64,000 nucleotides of DNA from an uncultured Spartobacteria bacterium (GCA_903882875.1 CAIRYQ010000120.1:156365-220364); one strand, 5' to 3'. Positions 18,932-28,174 are shown, numbered from the stretch's first letter. Notes: generated by a model from the sequence alone, not told the origin. Numbers and translations: made by a program.

Positions 18932-19296
18932 TCAAGCGTTGTTCGCGAGAATGATCATCCGCGCCGCCTTGCCGAGCATTTTTTCGGCGGCGGTCTTGAA
19001 GCGAGACTTGAGGCGGGAAGGCGGGCGGCGTTCGTGTAGCGTTCGCACCACTTGAGCACGATGCCACGGTCGAGGACGTCGAGGTGGCTGATGAGCAGGC
19101 CGGTGAGTTTGCCGACTCTTTCGAGCGCGTATCGGAGCAGGACTGCATCGGGGTGTCCGCGTCGGAACCGGCCCCGCCAGCCGTCGGCCACTCCAGTGGG
19201 TCCCGCGGGTGCGGGAGACGCCTTTGCGGGCGCGCTCGCAGTCGCCAACGCCAGCGGGATGCCGCAGTAACGCACAAGAATCCCCATCTTGCGCAA
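18932..19296 (-). pseudogene. Decayed C-terminal fragment resembling adenylosuccinate synthetase
   Basis: In one minus frame, from about 19240 to 19010, the block GHPDAVLLRYALERVGKL, then TGLLISHLDVLDR and KWCERY matches the C-terminal half of PurA-like proteins (the FDAVLLRYAxxxxG...LxxTHLD pattern). The likely end, FKTAAEKMLGKAARMIILAN, is in another frame, so at least one frameshift lies near 19010. No N-terminal GTP-binding or active-site part precedes it. The fragment starts near 19296 next to the 3' end of dnaX. It is called a pseudogene because the frame is broken and most of the protein is missing; the family call is moderate. Confidence 0.45.
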
Positions 19297-19353
19297 GATC
19301 GCGCAATTCTCAGACGGGTTTGAATCCCGTACGCGCTGCCAGTTCCTTTCGGG

Positions 19354-21111
19354 CTACGCCGGCTGCACTTCGGCGCGGAAAATTTCGAGCGCCTTGCGGA
19401 TCAGCGGGTCGCGCTTGAATTCCTCCATCGGATCGAGCTTCGGTGCTGGCGGCGGCTGCGCGACGGGCGTGACCGTGATTCCCTCGCGCACTGCGAGCGA
19501 GACGTTCACTTTGCGCCCGAGGATTGCGCCCGCGGCGCTTGCAAGGAATGCGCCGTGATCCTTTTCGAGAAAGTCTTTCGAGAATGACTGCTCCGGCGGA
19601 AAGCCGATCTGCGCTGTTGCGTCCCCGATGCGGATCAACGCGCCGCCCTCCAGCCATCCGCTGATCAACGGGCGATCCCGGCGCACCGTCTCGACGAGCA
19701 ATTTCCAAAATTCCCCGTCGGAAACTTTCACGGCAGGCGCGGGCGCGGGCGTTTCGGATTTCGCCGGTGCTTTCGGAACGGACGCGGGCCCCGGCTCGGA
19801 AACCTTTGGCGTTTCAACGGTGCGCGGCTTGGAAATCGGAGCCGGTGCGGATTCGGGTTCCGCCACGCGCGCCGTCGGCACCGCTGATTGCGGGCGCGGG
19901 GCAGGCGTCAGCGATTCTCCGCGCGGCGCGGCAGGCTTCACCTGCTGCGTGGCTGCGGGCAGCGGCTGGCCTCCGCGCAGCGCGGCGAGCGTGTCGAGCA
20001 CCTCGGTGAGCGTCGCGCTTTGCAAAATTTGGATCGCACGGATCGCCGCGACCTCGAAGTGCATCTTCTTGTTCACGGCCCATTTCATCCGGCCTTCCGC
20101 GGCGGCGAACTGCTCGATGAGGTCGAGCACTTTTTCCATCGGCACACGCGCGGCCTGCTCCTGCATCGCGGCCACGGCCTCGGGCATCCACTCGTCGCCG
20201 AGACCGTCGGGATCGGCCTTCAGCACGAGGAGGTTTCGCAGGTGCGTGATGAGTTCGCTCATCAGCCGCGCGAGATCTTTTCCTGCCTCGGCCTGCTCGT
20301 GGATTTTTGCGAGCGCGGCGGAAGCGTCGGCGGAGATGATGGCCTCGCACAGCGCCGTGACCGTGTGCGCACTCGTGAAGCCGAAGACGCTGAGCACATC
20401 CGCCTCGGTGATCGTGTCACCGCAAAATGCGACGAGCTGATCGAGCATGGATTCCGCATCGCGCAGCCCGCCCTCCGCGCCGCGCGCGACGGATTCGGCA
20501 GCGGCGGGCTCAAGCGTGAAGCCCTCGTTTTGCGCGATGAAAAGGAGGTGCTTCGTGATCGTCGCGGTCGGGATGCGCTTCAGATCGAACCGCTGGCAGC
20601 GGCTGAGGATCGTAGTCGGCACCTTCTGCACATCGGTCGTCGCGAAAAGGAATTTCACATGCGGCGGCGGCTCCTCGAGCGTCTTGAGCAACGCGTTGAA
20701 CGATCCCGTCGAGAGCATGTGGACCTCGTCCACGAGATAGATTTTGTAGCGCCCTTTCGCCGGCACGTAGTTTACGCGGTCGAGGATCAGGTCGCGCACC
20801 TTGTCCACCTGTGTGTTCGATGCGGCGTCGAATTCGATCACGTCGAGCGATCGCCCCTCGGCGATCTCGCGGCACACTTCCTCCTCGGGATCGAAGTCCG
20901 CCTTTGGCCCGCCCGTGCAGTTCAGCGCCTTGGCAAAGATGCGCGCCGTCGAGGTCTTCCCCGTGCCGCGCGGTCCGACAAAAATGTACGCGTGCGCGAT
21001 GCGGTTTTGCTCGATGGCATTGCGCAGCGTGCGCGTGATGTGCTCCTGGCCGAGGACGTCGGCAAAAGTCTTGGGGCGATACTTGCGTGCGAAAACCGTG
21101 TAGCTGCTCAC
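19354..21111 (-). CDS. dnaX: DNA polymerase III subunit gamma/tau
   Basis: The AAA+ motor of the sliding-clamp loader. A GTG at 21111 gives 585 residues beginning SSYTVFARKYRPKTFADV; the longer frame upstream is not family-like. Walker A is GPRGTGKTS, Walker B is YLVDEVHML, and sensor SRC follows FATTDVQKVPTTIL. The zinc module is reduced: the first and last Cys (ALNC and EEVCREI) remain, but the middle pair is replaced by acidic and Pro residues. A Pro/Ala-rich linker (about 375-460) precedes a tau-like C-terminal domain. I saw no A-run slippery site, so a short gamma form by frameshifting is not supported. It is divergent from proC. Confidence 0.96.
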   Translation of the reverse strand: MSSYTVFARKYRPKTFADVLGQEHITRTLRNAIEQNRIAHAYIFVGPRGTGKTSTARIFAKALNCTGGPKADFDPEEEVCREIAEGRSLDVIEFDAASNTQVDKVRDLILDRVNYVPAKGRYKIYLVDEVHMLSTGSFNALLKTLEEPPPHVKFLFATTDVQKVPTTILSRCQRFDLKRIPTATITKHLLFIAQNEGFTLEPAAAESVARGAEGGLRDAESMLDQLVAFCGDTITEADVLSVFGFTSAHTVTALCEAIISADASAALAKIHEQAEAGKDLARLMSELITHLRNLLVLKADPDGLGDEWMPEAVAAMQEQAARVPMEKVLDLIEQFAAAEGRMKWAVNKKMHFEVAAIRAIQILQSATLTEVLDTLAALRGGQPLPAATQQVKPAAPRGESLTPAPRPQSAVPTARVAEPESAPAPISKPRTVETPKVSEPGPASVPKAPAKSETPAPAPAVKVSDGEFWKLLVETVRRDRPLISGWLEGGALIRIGDATAQIGFPPEQSFSKDFLEKDHGAFLASAAGAILGRKVNVSLAVREGITVTPVAQPPPAPKLDPMEEFKRDPLIRKALEIFRAEVQPA

Positions 21112-21251
21112 GCCGCGAAGTCTGTGCGGTGCAACCCCGCGAGCAAATGGAAAAATGCGCAGCGCATTGCCGTGACGTTTCCGACACCACGAATTTACTG
21201 TGGCACCATTGCGCCGGACGCGTGGGCCGCCCACCTTGCACAAGAATCCCG

Positions 21252-21470
21252 ATGGCACCTCAAATCAAAAACCACCAGATGTCCGCTGGCCCGGCTCCTG
21301 CTCCCATTGGTTCGCTTTCCATGAAAAAGCGCACTTCATCCGCAACGCACTCGACGAAGGCCGCACCGTCCGCCGGCGCAATGCTCGACTCCATCGTGAA
21401 GCTCGCCTACCGCCGCCATGCCCGCGGACGCGTCGCGCGTGCGGCGGCGGCCTCGTGCCTCGGAAATTGA
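21252..21470 (+). CDS. Possible small basic protein between dnaX and proC
   Basis: A 72-codon frame from an ATG at 21252, rich in Ala, Ser, Lys and Arg (MKKRTSSATHSTKAAPSAG, then LDSIVKLAYRRHARGRVARA). No domain is recognised and an overlapping frame is equally open, so it may be spurious. It lies in the 414-bp gap between the dnaX and proC starts, which must also hold both promoters. Confidence 0.25.
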   Translation: MAPQIKNHQMSAGPAPAPIGSLSMKKRTSSATHSTKAAPSAGAMLDSIVKLAYRRHARGRVARAAAASCLGN

Positions 21471-21525
21471 TCCGCGGATCCGTTCCGCGCTTCCCTTCCC
21501 CGCTCAGGACGCTACACGTCGCCCC

Positions 21526-22374
21526 ATGAAACTTGGATTCATCGGCGGCGGCAAGATGGCTGCGGCCCTCATCAAAGGCGTCCTCAAGTCCGGCATCTGC
21601 ACGCCGGCGGATGTCACTGTCAGCGATGTCCACGCTCCCGCTGTGGAGAAATTGCGCGGCGAAACCGGCGTGACGATCGCGGCGTCCAACGCCGAAGTCG
21701 TGGGCGCGAGCGAAGTCATCATTCTCGCCGTAAAGCCCGGCGACGCGCTCGCCGCGATCCAGGGCCTCACCGCGCAGCAGATGGAATCCTCGATGCGCTG
21801 GGCGTGGCAGGGCGGCGGTGGAAAGACGAGCAAGCTCCTGATTTCCATCGTCGCGGGCCTTTCGCTGGCGACCCTCGAAAAAGCCGCCGGGGAAAAACTG
21901 CGCATCATCCGCGTGATGCCAAACACGCCCGCACTGATCCTCGCAGGTGCGTCCGCATTTGCCACCGGCACGCTCGCGACCGACGCCGACGCGGACATTG
22001 CGCAGAAAATCTTTGGCGGCATCGGCATCGCGCTCCGCGTGAAGGAAAGCCTGCTTGATGCCGTCACCGGCCTCAGCGGCAGCGGTCCCGCATACGTCTA
22101 CACGATCATCGAGGCACTTGCCGACGGCGGCGTGCTCATGGGCCTCCCGCGCGATCTCGCGCTCCAGCTTGCGGCAAAGACCGTCGCCGGTGCGGCGGAG
22201 ATGGTGTTGCAGACGGGCCTGCACCCCGCGGTGCTCCGCGATCAGGTCGCGAGCCCCGGCGGGACAACCATCGCGGGTATCGAGGCCATCGAATCCGGCG
22301 GCCTTCGCGCATCGCTCATCGCAGCCGTGCGCGCCGCATCGGAGCGTTCGGCGACGCTCGGCTCGGGAAAATGA
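21526..22374 (+). CDS. proC: Pyrroline-5-carboxylate reductase
   Basis: It catalyses the last step of proline synthesis, the NAD(P)H-dependent reduction of pyrroline-5-carboxylate. It has 282 residues from the ATG at 21526. The Rossmann motif MKLGFIGGGKMAAALIKG opens the protein; RVMPNTPALILAGASAFATG and the signature LSGSGPAYVYTIIEALADGG with ASPGGTTIAGIEAIESGG complete the family pattern. There is an odd insertion-like loop, SSMRWAWQGGGGKTSK, before LLISIVAGLSLATLE. The stop overlaps the start of a TPR protein by 4 bp (ATGA). Confidence 0.95.
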   Translation: MKLGFIGGGKMAAALIKGVLKSGICTPADVTVSDVHAPAVEKLRGETGVTIAASNAEVVGASEVIILAVKPGDALAAIQGLTAQQMESSMRWAWQGGGGKTSKLLISIVAGLSLATLEKAAGEKLRIIRVMPNTPALILAGASAFATGTLATDADADIAQKIFGGIGIALRVKESLLDAVTGLSGSGPAYVYTIIEALADGGVLMGLPRDLALQLAAKTVAGAAEMVLQTGLHPAVLRDQVASPGGTTIAGIEAIESGGLRASLIAAVRAASERSATLGSGK

Positions 22375-23069
22375 AACGCACGGCATGCGTCTGCATGGTG
22401 TCGCTCGGTGCGCTCGCACTTTCGCCCGCAGCACCTCCGCCGATCCCGAAAGCCGTGCCCGCGCAGCCGACCTACCGCTTCGCGACCCCGGTGCCGATGA
22501 TCACGCAGGAGCACCAGACCTCGCAGCAGCTCTACGCCGCGGCGGTGAAGGATTTTTTGACAGGCAATCTCGAGACCGCAAAAGCCGGCTTCCAGAAAGT
22601 GCTCGCGATATCCCCGGAGAATCCTCCGGCGCTCATCAATCTTGCCCTCATCGCACAGCGTCAGGATCGCAGCGATGACGCCGCAAAATTCCTGCGCCGC
22701 GTGATCCAAAAGGACACCGCCAACGCGACCGCCTGGCTCCTGCTCGGCATCGGCGCCTACGAGCACAATGAACTCGAGGCCGCGCACGCACACCTTGCGC
22801 AGGCCGTGCTCTACGCGCCGGCCGACGCCCGCGCGCACCAGTATCTCGGCGCGACATTCGCACGGCGCGGCTGGTACAGCGCGGGCGAGGACGAGCTGCG
22901 CCGCGCGCTGGAACTCGATCCGAAGTCCGCGGACGCCCACTACAATCTCGCTGCGATCTACATGGAGCACGTCCCGCCCTCGGTGGAACTCGCGCGCCGG
23001 CACTACGTCCGTTCACTCGAACTCGGCGCACCGCCCGACGAGAAGCTCGCCGAGCGGATCGGAAAATGA
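22371..23069 (+). CDS. Exported TPR-repeat protein
   Basis: A 232-residue protein with an N-terminal signal-like segment (CVCMVSLGALALSPAAPPP). It has about five tetratricopeptide repeats over residues 55-230, for example AAVKDFLTGNLETAKAGFQK, PALINLALIAQRQDRSDDAA, ATAWLLLGIGAYEHNELEAA and ADAHYNLAAIYMEHVPPSVE. TPR repeats build protein-binding superhelices; the partner is unknown. It is translationally coupled to proC, though nothing links it to proline synthesis. Confidence 0.85.
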   Translation: MKRTACVCMVSLGALALSPAAPPPIPKAVPAQPTYRFATPVPMITQEHQTSQQLYAAAVKDFLTGNLETAKAGFQKVLAISPENPPALINLALIAQRQDRSDDAAKFLRRVIQKDTANATAWLLLGIGAYEHNELEAAHAHLAQAVLYAPADARAHQYLGATFARRGWYSAGEDELRRALELDPKSADAHYNLAAIYMEHVPPSVELARRHYVRSLELGAPPDEKLAERIGK

Positions 23070-23156
23070 AAGACGCGCGTCGAAATCCAAGCAGTCAAAT
23101 GATGCGCCCGCCGAAGCGACCATACACAGACGCATACGTTGAGATTCCCATCCGAT

Positions 23157-23828
23157 TCACTCACTCGCTTTCAGGATGCGGAAACTTCGGAATCGCGCCT
23201 GGCGCACCGGCTTTTCCTGCCCGTAGCCGGACTGAAAGCCGACGAGCGGTTCCTTGGTGGAGGTCGGGATGGCGCATTCGCCGATGGGTTGCCAGGGCTC
23301 CTTTTCGGAGGAGCGATACTGGGCGGTGGCCTTCGTGCCACGCAGGGTGAGCCTCAGCCAGACGCCGCTGTCCTTGTAATCCGTTTCACCGGGGCCATGG
23401 ATGGGTTTGCCGTCCTGCTGGTGAAAGACAAAGATGCACTGCTTGCCGGTGAATTCCTTGTTGAAAGCGACGAAGGTGTAGCCATCGAAATAAACAAGGA
23501 TGCCCGCGTGTTCCCATTGCCCCTTGGGCGAGTTGTCCATGTGGACCTCGACGGTGAATCCGTCCTTGAGGGAAGCGGGGGCCTTGCGCAGGAGCGTGTT
23601 CTGCCCGCTGTTCTCTTTCTGCCAATAGGAACCGGGCAGCGTGTCAATGATCAGCGATCCATCGGCGATGCGCCAGTGCTCCGGCCGTTCCCGGAGCCAT
23701 TGCCAGCCTTCACCGAGCTTGCCGGAGAAGTTATCCTCGAACAGGACTTCCGGCGTGTCCGCCGCGGCAACCGGCGTTCCTGAGAGTGCCACCAATGTGA
23801 AGGCAAGAGCGAAAATCCGGAATTTCAT
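23157..23828 (-). CDS. Secreted DUF1349-like concanavalin-fold protein
   Basis: A 223-residue protein from the ATG at 23828, with a signal peptide ending near TPVAAA. The rest fits the DUF1349 laminin-G/concanavalin-like fold: EDNFSGKLGEGWQWLRE, HWRIADGSLIIDT, FTVEVHMDNSPKGQWEHAG and ILVYFDGYTFVAFNKEF. Such domains bind carbohydrate, or are stand-alone periplasmic proteins of unknown role in PVC bacteria. It is a single gene with no operon partner. Confidence 0.8.
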   Translation of the reverse strand: MKFRIFALAFTLVALSGTPVAAADTPEVLFEDNFSGKLGEGWQWLRERPEHWRIADGSLIIDTLPGSYWQKENSGQNTLLRKAPASLKDGFTVEVHMDNSPKGQWEHAGILVYFDGYTFVAFNKEFTGKQCIFVFHQQDGKPIHGPGETDYKDSGVWLRLTLRGTKATAQYRSSEKEPWQPIGECAIPTSTKEPLVGFQSGYGQEKPVRQARFRSFRILKASE

Positions 23829-23967
23829 GAGTAAGGCGATAACATTCATCTGAGTGAGAGCAGACATACATGTGGCTGCGGTTTGTAGAAGGCGTCCCAG
23901 CAGTAACCCGAAAACGCGCCGAGTCTTGGCCGCCGCACGCAGGAAAAAGTGTGCCGCTCCCTTGCCG

Positions 23968-25329
23968 CTAGATCAGTTCCGCGATCGGCGAACCCACGGC
24001 GAGGACTGGGTTTGGCCGGCCCAGTTGGTCGTGGAAAATCGTGTCCGTCGGCACGCCCAATTGATGATAGATGGTCGCGAGCACATCGTTGAAAGGCACG
24101 GGCCGATCCTTTGGCAGATCGCCTTCCCTCGTGCTCGAGCCCACGACGACTCCCGACTTCAGCCCTCCTCCGGCTAGCACGACCGAGAAGACTTTCTCCC
24201 AATGATCGCGTCCGGCGTTTGCGTTGATTTTCGGCGTGCGGCCAAATTCCCCGAACATCGCGACGAGCGTGGTGGCGAGAAGGCCGCGTTCCTCGAGATC
24301 ATCTAGCAGCGCGCTGACTGCCATGTCCATCGGCGGCAGCAGGACGTTTTTCATCTGATTGAACCCGTCCACGTGCGTGTCCCAGTCCTGCCCGTGATCC
24401 TGAGTGAGCGTGTAATTCACCAGCGTGAATGGCACGCCCGCCTCGGCCAGTCGCCGCGCGAGCACCGTCTGCTGTCCCCATAGGTGGTGGCCGTAGCGTT
24501 CGCGCTGGCGCAGTGGCTCGCGGCCGAGATCGAATGCTCCTCCCGCCACACCCCCCGCGAGAAGTTCCGCGGCGTGGCGGTAGTAATGGTCGAGGCCCTC
24601 CACGTCGTGAGGCTTTGCGACTCCGTCGAACGCCCGCAGCAGCGTCATGCGATCTTTGAGCCGGCGCATGGAAAGTCCCGGCGGCAGATTCAAATCCGGC
24701 GGGCCGGAAAATGCGCCGTCCGCGCGCCCCGGCGGGATGCCGGAATCCATCGGCTCGAACGCCGCGCCGAGCGGCCCCGCCGTCGCGTAATGCACGCGGC
24801 GGCCGAGTTGGCCGGCGTGCGGGACGGTCACGTAAGCCGGAAGCAGCGGCACGCGCGCTCCGCACTTTTGCGCGATGACGGATCCGATCGAAGGATGGAG
24901 CAGATTGCGATTTTTCACCTCGACGGAAGCATCCGGGAGATCCCAGCCCGTGAGCGTCTGGTGGATCGCGACCGGATGGCTCGGCGAATTCACATACGCG
25001 CTGCGGATGAGGTTGAACTTATGCGCGCGCCTCGCGAGCAGCGGCAGGTGTTCGGAAAAGTGAATGCCCGGCAGCGTCGTCCGGACGTGCCCAAAATCGC
25101 CGCGGTAAGCGGACGGCGCGTCGGGCTTCGGATCGAAGCTCTCGTAATGGGAAAGCCCGCCTTGCAGATAGATCACGATCGCCTGGCGCGCGGGTGCATT
25201 GCCGCCCTGCACGGCCTGCGCACGGAGCAGCTCCGGCCACAGCATCGCCCCGGCCATCGCCCCGCCGCGCTTCAGCCACTGCCGCCGCGTGAGGGCCGCA
25301 AACTCATCGTGTCCGGTTGCGTTTGCCAT
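23968..25329 (-). CDS. DUF1501 family exported protein
   Basis: A 453-residue protein of the alkaline-phosphatase-like DUF1501 family, abundant in Planctomycetes and Verrucomicrobia. A twin-arginine leader (LTRRQWLKRGGAMAGAMLWP) predicts folded export. Typical blocks are AIVIYLQGGLSHYESFDPKP, the metal-site-like WDTHVDGFNQMKNVLLPPMD, and MFGEFGRTPKINANAGRDHW near the C-terminus. In this family DUF1501 genes often pair with a DUF1553/1549 cytochrome gene; none is adjacent here. Confidence 0.9.
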   Translation of the reverse strand: MANATGHDEFAALTRRQWLKRGGAMAGAMLWPELLRAQAVQGGNAPARQAIVIYLQGGLSHYESFDPKPDAPSAYRGDFGHVRTTLPGIHFSEHLPLLARRAHKFNLIRSAYVNSPSHPVAIHQTLTGWDLPDASVEVKNRNLLHPSIGSVIAQKCGARVPLLPAYVTVPHAGQLGRRVHYATAGPLGAAFEPMDSGIPPGRADGAFSGPPDLNLPPGLSMRRLKDRMTLLRAFDGVAKPHDVEGLDHYYRHAAELLAGGVAGGAFDLGREPLRQRERYGHHLWGQQTVLARRLAEAGVPFTLVNYTLTQDHGQDWDTHVDGFNQMKNVLLPPMDMAVSALLDDLEERGLLATTLVAMFGEFGRTPKINANAGRDHWEKVFSVVLAGGGLKSGVVVGSSTREGDLPKDRPVPFNDVLATIYHQLGVPTDTIFHDQLGRPNPVLAVGSPIAELI

Positions 25330-25457
25330 GAAAGTAGGAGTGTGGAGGATTCACGTTTCGGCAGCCGGAGGATGGAGGCCATTGCGCTGCTGCGCACAGT
25401 CAATCGCGCTCGGGACGCGGGCTTAGTCATGCTGCCCGGCGCACGCAAGGGATTCGC

Positions 25458-25549
25458 GGTAGAACGCGTCGTTCCGCGCGCGTTTCGGCGTGGACTGCAA
25501 AGCTCGCGTGCGGCTGGAAGAAGCGCGCGCGGAGCGACGCGCTCCGCCC
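25458..25549. repeat. ~90-bp palindromic dispersed element, copy C
   Basis: GGTAGAACGCGTCGTTCCGC at the left and GAAGCGCGCGCGGAGCGACG at the right are inverted arms, matching copies at 7701 and 8014. It fills the 268-bp gap between two minus-strand genes (25330-25597), where no gene is seen. Confidence 0.8.
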
Positions 25550-25597
25550 ACACTTCGCGCCTTCACCCAGACGGCTACAATATATTTTGAGACAACT

Positions 25598-26740
25598 CTA
25601 CCCCATGACTTCCGCCAGCTCGACGAGCCGACCTTTTTCCTGCAACGACTTCGCGGCTGCGTGGATGATGGCGGTGACTTCGAGGATCTCCTGATGCGGC
25701 ACCGGCTCGATGCGCATCTTCGCCATGCCGAGGAATGCCTGCGCCATGCGGAAGATTTGGTAGTGGTGGCCGAGCCAGTAATTCCCATCAATGGCCGGCG
25801 TCCATTCGTGCGTCTTCTTTTCAAAGTGCGCGCTCGTGCTGCAATAGGTCGCGCGGACATCCGGGCGGCCGTACCACACCTCGGCGGGCATGCGATCCTC
25901 GTACGTGATCAGCGCGTGGCACGCCGCCTCGCGGGCATACATGTTCACGGCCTTCACGCCGGAGCCGCAGAGCGTCATCGCCATCCACACCGGGTGCTGG
26001 CCATAGACAAACCAGCCCGGAAGACTCCAGCCGCCGGCCTGGCTCGCGATGACATATTGCAGCGGGCCGAATTCGCCGGAGCGCTTCATCCGCAGCGCCT
26101 CCTCGGTGCCCCACTGGTGGCGGTAGAGGCTCGACGACATCAGCGGCGCATTGTTCTTCCTTGCAAACTCCAGAATCTTCCGCGTCCCGGCGACCGTCTC
26201 GCCGATAGGCTTGTCGCAGAAAGTCGGCAGCCCCTTCGCAAGTCCGGGCGCGATCAGATCGAAATGATCGTCGCCCGTACCGGAGGCATCGCCGAGCCAG
26301 ATCGCGTCCGAGTTCGCGACGAGTTCATCGAGCGAGCGCGCGACCTGCACGCCGGGAAACGCCTCGGCGAATAACGCGGCGCTCGCCGGATCCGCATCGT
26401 AGATCGCGGAGATGCGCGTGTCGGAAAATGGCAGTCGCGCGAAGTCTTCTTTCGGGTTGCGGAAGTGGCTATTGAAAAGATCGATCGGCCCCTTCGTGAG
26501 AGTCTTCTCGACGGCCGCCATCTTGACCTCTGGGTGAAATCCCTGCGCAAAGTGCCACGTGTGGCCATTGGTCTTCTGCGGCTTGCCGTGGATGCTCGCG
26601 GAGATGACGCCAATCCGCCAAACCTTGCCGGCGGATGACTGCGCGGCCGGATCCGCCGCGCGCGCAGTGACAGCGCCCAGCGCGGCGGCAGCGGTTGCGG
26701 CAAGAAATTCACGACGGGAGGAATCGCTCGGAGGGTGCAT
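25598..26740 (-). CDS. Gfo/Idh/MocA family oxidoreductase (exported form)
   Basis: A 380-residue NAD(P)-type oxidoreductase from the ATG at 26740. It has a Tat-like leader SSRREFLAATAAAALGAV, a Rossmann domain with a degraded nucleotide motif (WRIGVISASIHGKP, no GxGxxG) and the family DKP motif in FCDKPIGETVAGTR. The C-terminal domain contains SSSLYRHQWGTEEALRMKR and WLGHHYQIFRMAQAFLGM. The loss of the glycine motif suggests altered or lost cofactor binding. The substrate is unknown, probably a sugar derivative. Confidence 0.85.
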   Translation of the reverse strand: MHPPSDSSRREFLAATAAAALGAVTARAADPAAQSSAGKVWRIGVISASIHGKPQKTNGHTWHFAQGFHPEVKMAAVEKTLTKGPIDLFNSHFRNPKEDFARLPFSDTRISAIYDADPASAALFAEAFPGVQVARSLDELVANSDAIWLGDASGTGDDHFDLIAPGLAKGLPTFCDKPIGETVAGTRKILEFARKNNAPLMSSSLYRHQWGTEEALRMKRSGEFGPLQYVIASQAGGWSLPGWFVYGQHPVWMAMTLCGSGVKAVNMYAREAACHALITYEDRMPAEVWYGRPDVRATYCSTSAHFEKKTHEWTPAIDGNYWLGHHYQIFRMAQAFLGMAKMRIEPVPHQEILEVTAIIHAAAKSLQEKGRLVELAEVMG

Positions 26741-26895
26741 GGGATGGAAAGGAACAAAGAGATTATCGCCGCCAGCATCGCACGCAATCCCACATCGAAC
26801 CATCCGATCCGAAGTCGGCCGGCGTAAAATCGCGCCTACCCGGAGCGGTTGACCATTGATGAGATGGCTCTTAGTTCAGCAGAGACTTCACGCGA

Positions 26896-26925
26896 AGAGT
26901 GCGGGTGCAATGCCCGCGCTCTTTT
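26896..26925 (+). terminator. Hairpin with T run just upstream of the aminotransferase start
   Basis: AGAGTGCGGG pairs with CCCGCGCTCT (one G-T pair) around a 7-nt loop and is followed by TTTT. It ends 10 bp before the ATG at 26935. No plus-strand gene ends here, so it may act as an attenuator or leader structure for the aminotransferase. Confidence 0.5.
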
Positions 26926-26934
26926 CGTTTCACG

Positions 26935-28155
26935 ATGAATCCACACCGCCACCACTGGCTGCTCGAAGACGGCCTCGCATTTCTCAACCACGGCTCATTC
27001 GGCGCGTGCCCGCGTGCAGTCATCGAGGAACAGGTGCGGCTGCGTGCGGAACTGGAGCGCAATCCCGTGCGCTTCCTCTGGCGCGAGATCGAGGGGCTCC
27101 TCGACGCCGCGCGCAACGAACTCGCGCGCTTCGTCGGTGCGGATGCGGCGGAGCTTGCGTTCGTCCCGAATGCGACAACTGCCGTGAACTCCGTGCTGCG
27201 TTCGTTCGATTTCCGTGAGGGCGACGAAATCATCGTGACCGACCACGGCTACAACGCGTGCAACAACGTCGCCGCCGAGTGCGCGCGTCGCAGCGGTGCA
27301 AAAATGATCACCGCACGCATCCCCTTTCCCATCGCCGGGCCGGAGGAAGCCGTTGCTGCGATCCTCTCCGCAGTTACGCCGCGCACCCGGCTCGTGCTCG
27401 TGGATCACGTCACAAGCCCGACTGCGCTCGTGCTGCCCATCGCGGAAATCATCCGCGAATTGGAACCGCGCGGCATCGCAGTCCTCGTGGATGGCGCGCA
27501 CGCGCCGGGCATGTTGCCGCTCGAATTGCGCACGCTGCGTCCGTCGTTCTACACGGGCAACCTACACAAGTGGGTCTGCGCGCCGCGCGGTGCGGGATTC
27601 ATTTTTGCGCGGCGCGACCGGCAGGAAAAATTGCAGCCTGCGGTGATCAGCCACGGCTACAACACGCCGCGCGCAGGCCGCTCACCGTTTCACGACGCAT
27701 TTGACTGGCAGGGCACGCTAGACCTCACCGCATGGCTCACGGTGCCCGCCGCGATCCGCTTTTGCGAAAGCCTGCTCCCCGGCGGCTGGCCCGCGCTCGT
27801 GAGGAAAAATCACGATCTCGTCTGCGACGCGCGCCGCCTGCTCTGCGAATGTCTCGGCGTCGAGCCTCCGTGCCCGGACTCAATGCTCGGCTCGATGGCC
27901 ACGCTGCCTTTGCCGGATGCGTTGCGGGAAAAGAACGCCGGCGAATCTCGCGCAGTCATCGCGCGCTTTGATCCGCTGCAGTCCGCTCTGCTGGAACGGC
28001 ACCGCATCGAGGTGCCCGTCGTGCGCTGGGGCAGTCCGCCGCGCCGTTTGCTCCGCATCTCCGCGCACGCGCACAACTCTCGCAAAGACTACGCGCGCCT
28101 TGCCGACGCGCTCGCCGCCGAATGCGCCACTGCCCGTGCAAACGCCGGCGTGTGA
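26935..28155 (+). CDS. Class V aminotransferase (isopenicillin-N-epimerase-like)
   Basis: A 406-residue PLP-dependent enzyme. It starts FLNHGSFGACPRAV, which binds the phosphate side. The PLP aspartate block is VLVDGAHAPGMLPLEL, and the Schiff-base Lys is in TGNLHKWVCAPRGAGF. These match the isopenicillin N epimerase / cysteine-desulfurase-like branch, where the reaction cannot be named from sequence alone. It is followed after 19 bp by a photolyase gene on the same strand, so the two may share a transcript, though no functional link is evident. The start is just below a terminator-like hairpin. Confidence 0.88.
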   Translation: MNPHRHHWLLEDGLAFLNHGSFGACPRAVIEEQVRLRAELERNPVRFLWREIEGLLDAARNELARFVGADAAELAFVPNATTAVNSVLRSFDFREGDEIIVTDHGYNACNNVAAECARRSGAKMITARIPFPIAGPEEAVAAILSAVTPRTRLVLVDHVTSPTALVLPIAEIIRELEPRGIAVLVDGAHAPGMLPLELRTLRPSFYTGNLHKWVCAPRGAGFIFARRDRQEKLQPAVISHGYNTPRAGRSPFHDAFDWQGTLDLTAWLTVPAAIRFCESLLPGGWPALVRKNHDLVCDARRLLCECLGVEPPCPDSMLGSMATLPLPDALREKNAGESRAVIARFDPLQSALLERHRIEVPVVRWGSPPRRLLRISAHAHNSRKDYARLADALAAECATARANAGV

Positions 28156-28174
28156 TCCACATTTCGCCACGCAC

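Noticed and set aside
19354..21111. Programmed frameshift for a gamma subunit in dnaX
   Set aside because: No A-rich slippery heptamer followed by a stem was found in the minus-strand coding sequence.
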